From positions 1 through 5,217 of the forward strand of contig JAFXWT010000071.1 of the NCBI GenBank assembly GCA_017542695.1: a stretch of 5,217 nucleotides of DNA. The letters run 5' to 3'. This document shows positions 4,513 through 5,217 of this stretch, in pieces. The stretch comes from Clostridia bacterium (lineage in GTDB: Bacteria; Bacillota_A; Clostridia; Oscillospirales; CAG-272). Position numbers and translations under genes: made by a program. The notes under the pieces are model-generated. The model was not told where the DNA came from and did not search any database. It was given only the letters and a program-made list of their open reading frames with translations. The stretch's first letter is position 1; every line of letters begins with the position of its first letter.

Positions 4513-5217
4513 TTACACCTTGAAGAACGCCTCAAGCGCCTTGTGCGTCTGGTAAACGTCGGTCTTCGACACTACCTCGTAGGGCGCGTGCATTGAAATG
4601 ACGGGAACGCCGATATCGACCGTGTCGATGTTTCTCTGGGCGATGTATTTTGCGACAGTGCCGCCGCCTCCCTGATCGACCTTTCCGAGTTCTGCCGTCT
4701 GCCATACAACTTTTGCTTTGTCGAGCAAGTTCCTGACGTATCCGACAAATTCAGCCGACGCGTCGTTGGAACCGCCCTTGCCGCGCGAGCCCGTAAACTT
4801 CGTTACAACGACGCCCTTATTGACAAAGCAACCGTTGCGCTTTTCGATGACTTCGGGGAAATTCGGGTCGAACGCTGCGTTGACGTCTGCCGAAAGGCAC
4901 TTGGAATTCGCTCTGACGACCGCCTCGTTCACGCCGAAATTCTGCGCCAGCGCGGCGATTATGTCAAAGAATACCTCGCATTGCATTCCGCTGTTGCCCT
5001 CGCTGCCTATCTCTTCTTTGTCGGCGAGAATGGCCATTGACGTGTGCTTCGGCTTCTTTGCGGCGATAAGCGCCGTGATCGCGGGATACGAACAAACTCT
5101 GTCGTCGTGACCGTAAGCGGCGATCATGCTTCTGTCAAAACCGACGTCGCGCGCTTTCATGGCCGGAACGGCGCATATCTCGGCGCTCATGAAGTCTGCC
5201 TCGGTGATGCCGTATTT
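4513..5217 (-). CDS. M18-family aminopeptidase, C-terminal half (gene continues past the window edge)
   Basis: Cytoplasmic di-zinc aminopeptidase that removes N-terminal residues from peptides. The 234 visible residues are about half of the family's usual 430-470. The frame is open to the window edge, and the residues before the first internal Met (KYGITEADF) already match M18, so that Met at 5190 is not the start. Numbering from the edge, the motifs are AYGHDDR (34-40, bridging Asp), DKEEIGSEG (66-74, catalytic Glu then zinc Glu), SADVNAAFDPNF (109-120, zinc Asp), GVVVTKFTGSRGKGGSNDASAEF (135-157), VDQGGGGT (180-187) and GVPVISMHAPYE (203-214, zinc His at 210). The first zinc-ligand His lies in the unseen part. 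The wording of these motifs fits the ApeA-like branch (M18 aminopeptidase 1) better than the DNPEP or ApeB branch. All visible active-site residues are intact. It is convergent to the S1 gene and shares its terminator; its promoter is outside the window. Confidence 0.93.
   Translation of the reverse strand, partial: KYGITEADFMSAEICAVPAMKARDVGFDRSMIAAYGHDDRVCSYPAITALIAAKKPKHTSMAILADKEEIGSEGNSGMQCEVFFDIIAALAQNFGVNEAVVRANSKCLSADVNAAFDPNFPEVIEKRNGCFVNKGVVVTKFTGSRGKGGSNDASAEFVGYVRNLLDKAKVVWQTAELGKVDQGGGGTVAKYIAQRNIDTVDIGVPVISMHAPYEVVSKTDVYQTHKALEAFFKV

Noticed and set aside
4513..5190. Taking the Met codon at 5190 as the start of the aminopeptidase
   Set aside because: The nine codons before it are in frame and match M18 sequence, and half of the catalytic domain would be missing; the gene runs off the window.
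1..5217. CRISPR array, insertion sequence, phage or defence island
   Set aside because: No regularly spaced repeats, transposase, integrase, toxin-antitoxin or nuclease gene is seen; every stretch is accounted for by ordinary chromosomal genes.

Overview
The window looks like chromosomal DNA from a Gram-positive anaerobe of the Clostridia (Bacillota), probably an uncultured gut lineage. This rests on protein style (a MocR-type regulator beside an ECF-transporter S component, a short multi-S1 protein, an ApeA-type M18 aminopeptidase), strong purine-rich ribosome binding sites, TGn-extended sigma-A-type promoters and a base composition that is CG-rich inside genes but AT-rich between them. The taxon is an inference; no rRNA or other marker gene is present.

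Layout, left to right. A MocR/PdxR-like GntR regulator (8-1090, minus) faces away from an ECF-transporter S component (1179-1718, plus) across an 88-base spacer. That spacer holds overlapping divergent promoters and candidate operator repeats. A 10-bp hairpin (1728-1750) lies between the S component and a convergent two-gene minus-strand operon and can serve both sides. In transcription order the operon is a HisK-type PHP phosphoesterase (3417-2644) and then a DUF402-ASCH two-domain protein (2636-1755). The two are 7 bases apart, and the second gene's ribosome binding site overlaps the first gene's stop codon. The operon has a strong promoter at 3441-3469. Transcribed divergently from it is a 308-residue protein with three S1-like repeats (3544-4470, plus). 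It ends at a long perfect hairpin (4469-4505) shared with a convergent M18 aminopeptidase (4513-5217, minus), whose N-terminal half lies outside the window.

How the genes may work together. The regulator/S-component pair fits local control of vitamin uptake. MocR proteins of the PdxR branch sense pyridoxal phosphate, and ECF S components bind vitamins, so a B6-related substrate is a reasonable guess but is not shown here. The PHP and DUF402-ASCH proteins suggest a phosphate- or nucleotide-hydrolysis operon of unknown substrate. The S1 protein and the aminopeptidase are probably independent housekeeping genes.

The most unusual point is the regulator. The lysine that should bind PLP is glutamine (Q293), and the aminotransferase-like domain stops about 90-110 residues early, just after a run of six A. 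It is either a decaying or frameshifted gene, or a MocR derivative that no longer uses PLP as a Schiff base. The DUF402-ASCH fusion is the second item worth attention. I found no CRISPR array, insertion sequence, tRNA, rRNA or recognisable defence system, and no gene-free stretch longer than 126 bases.
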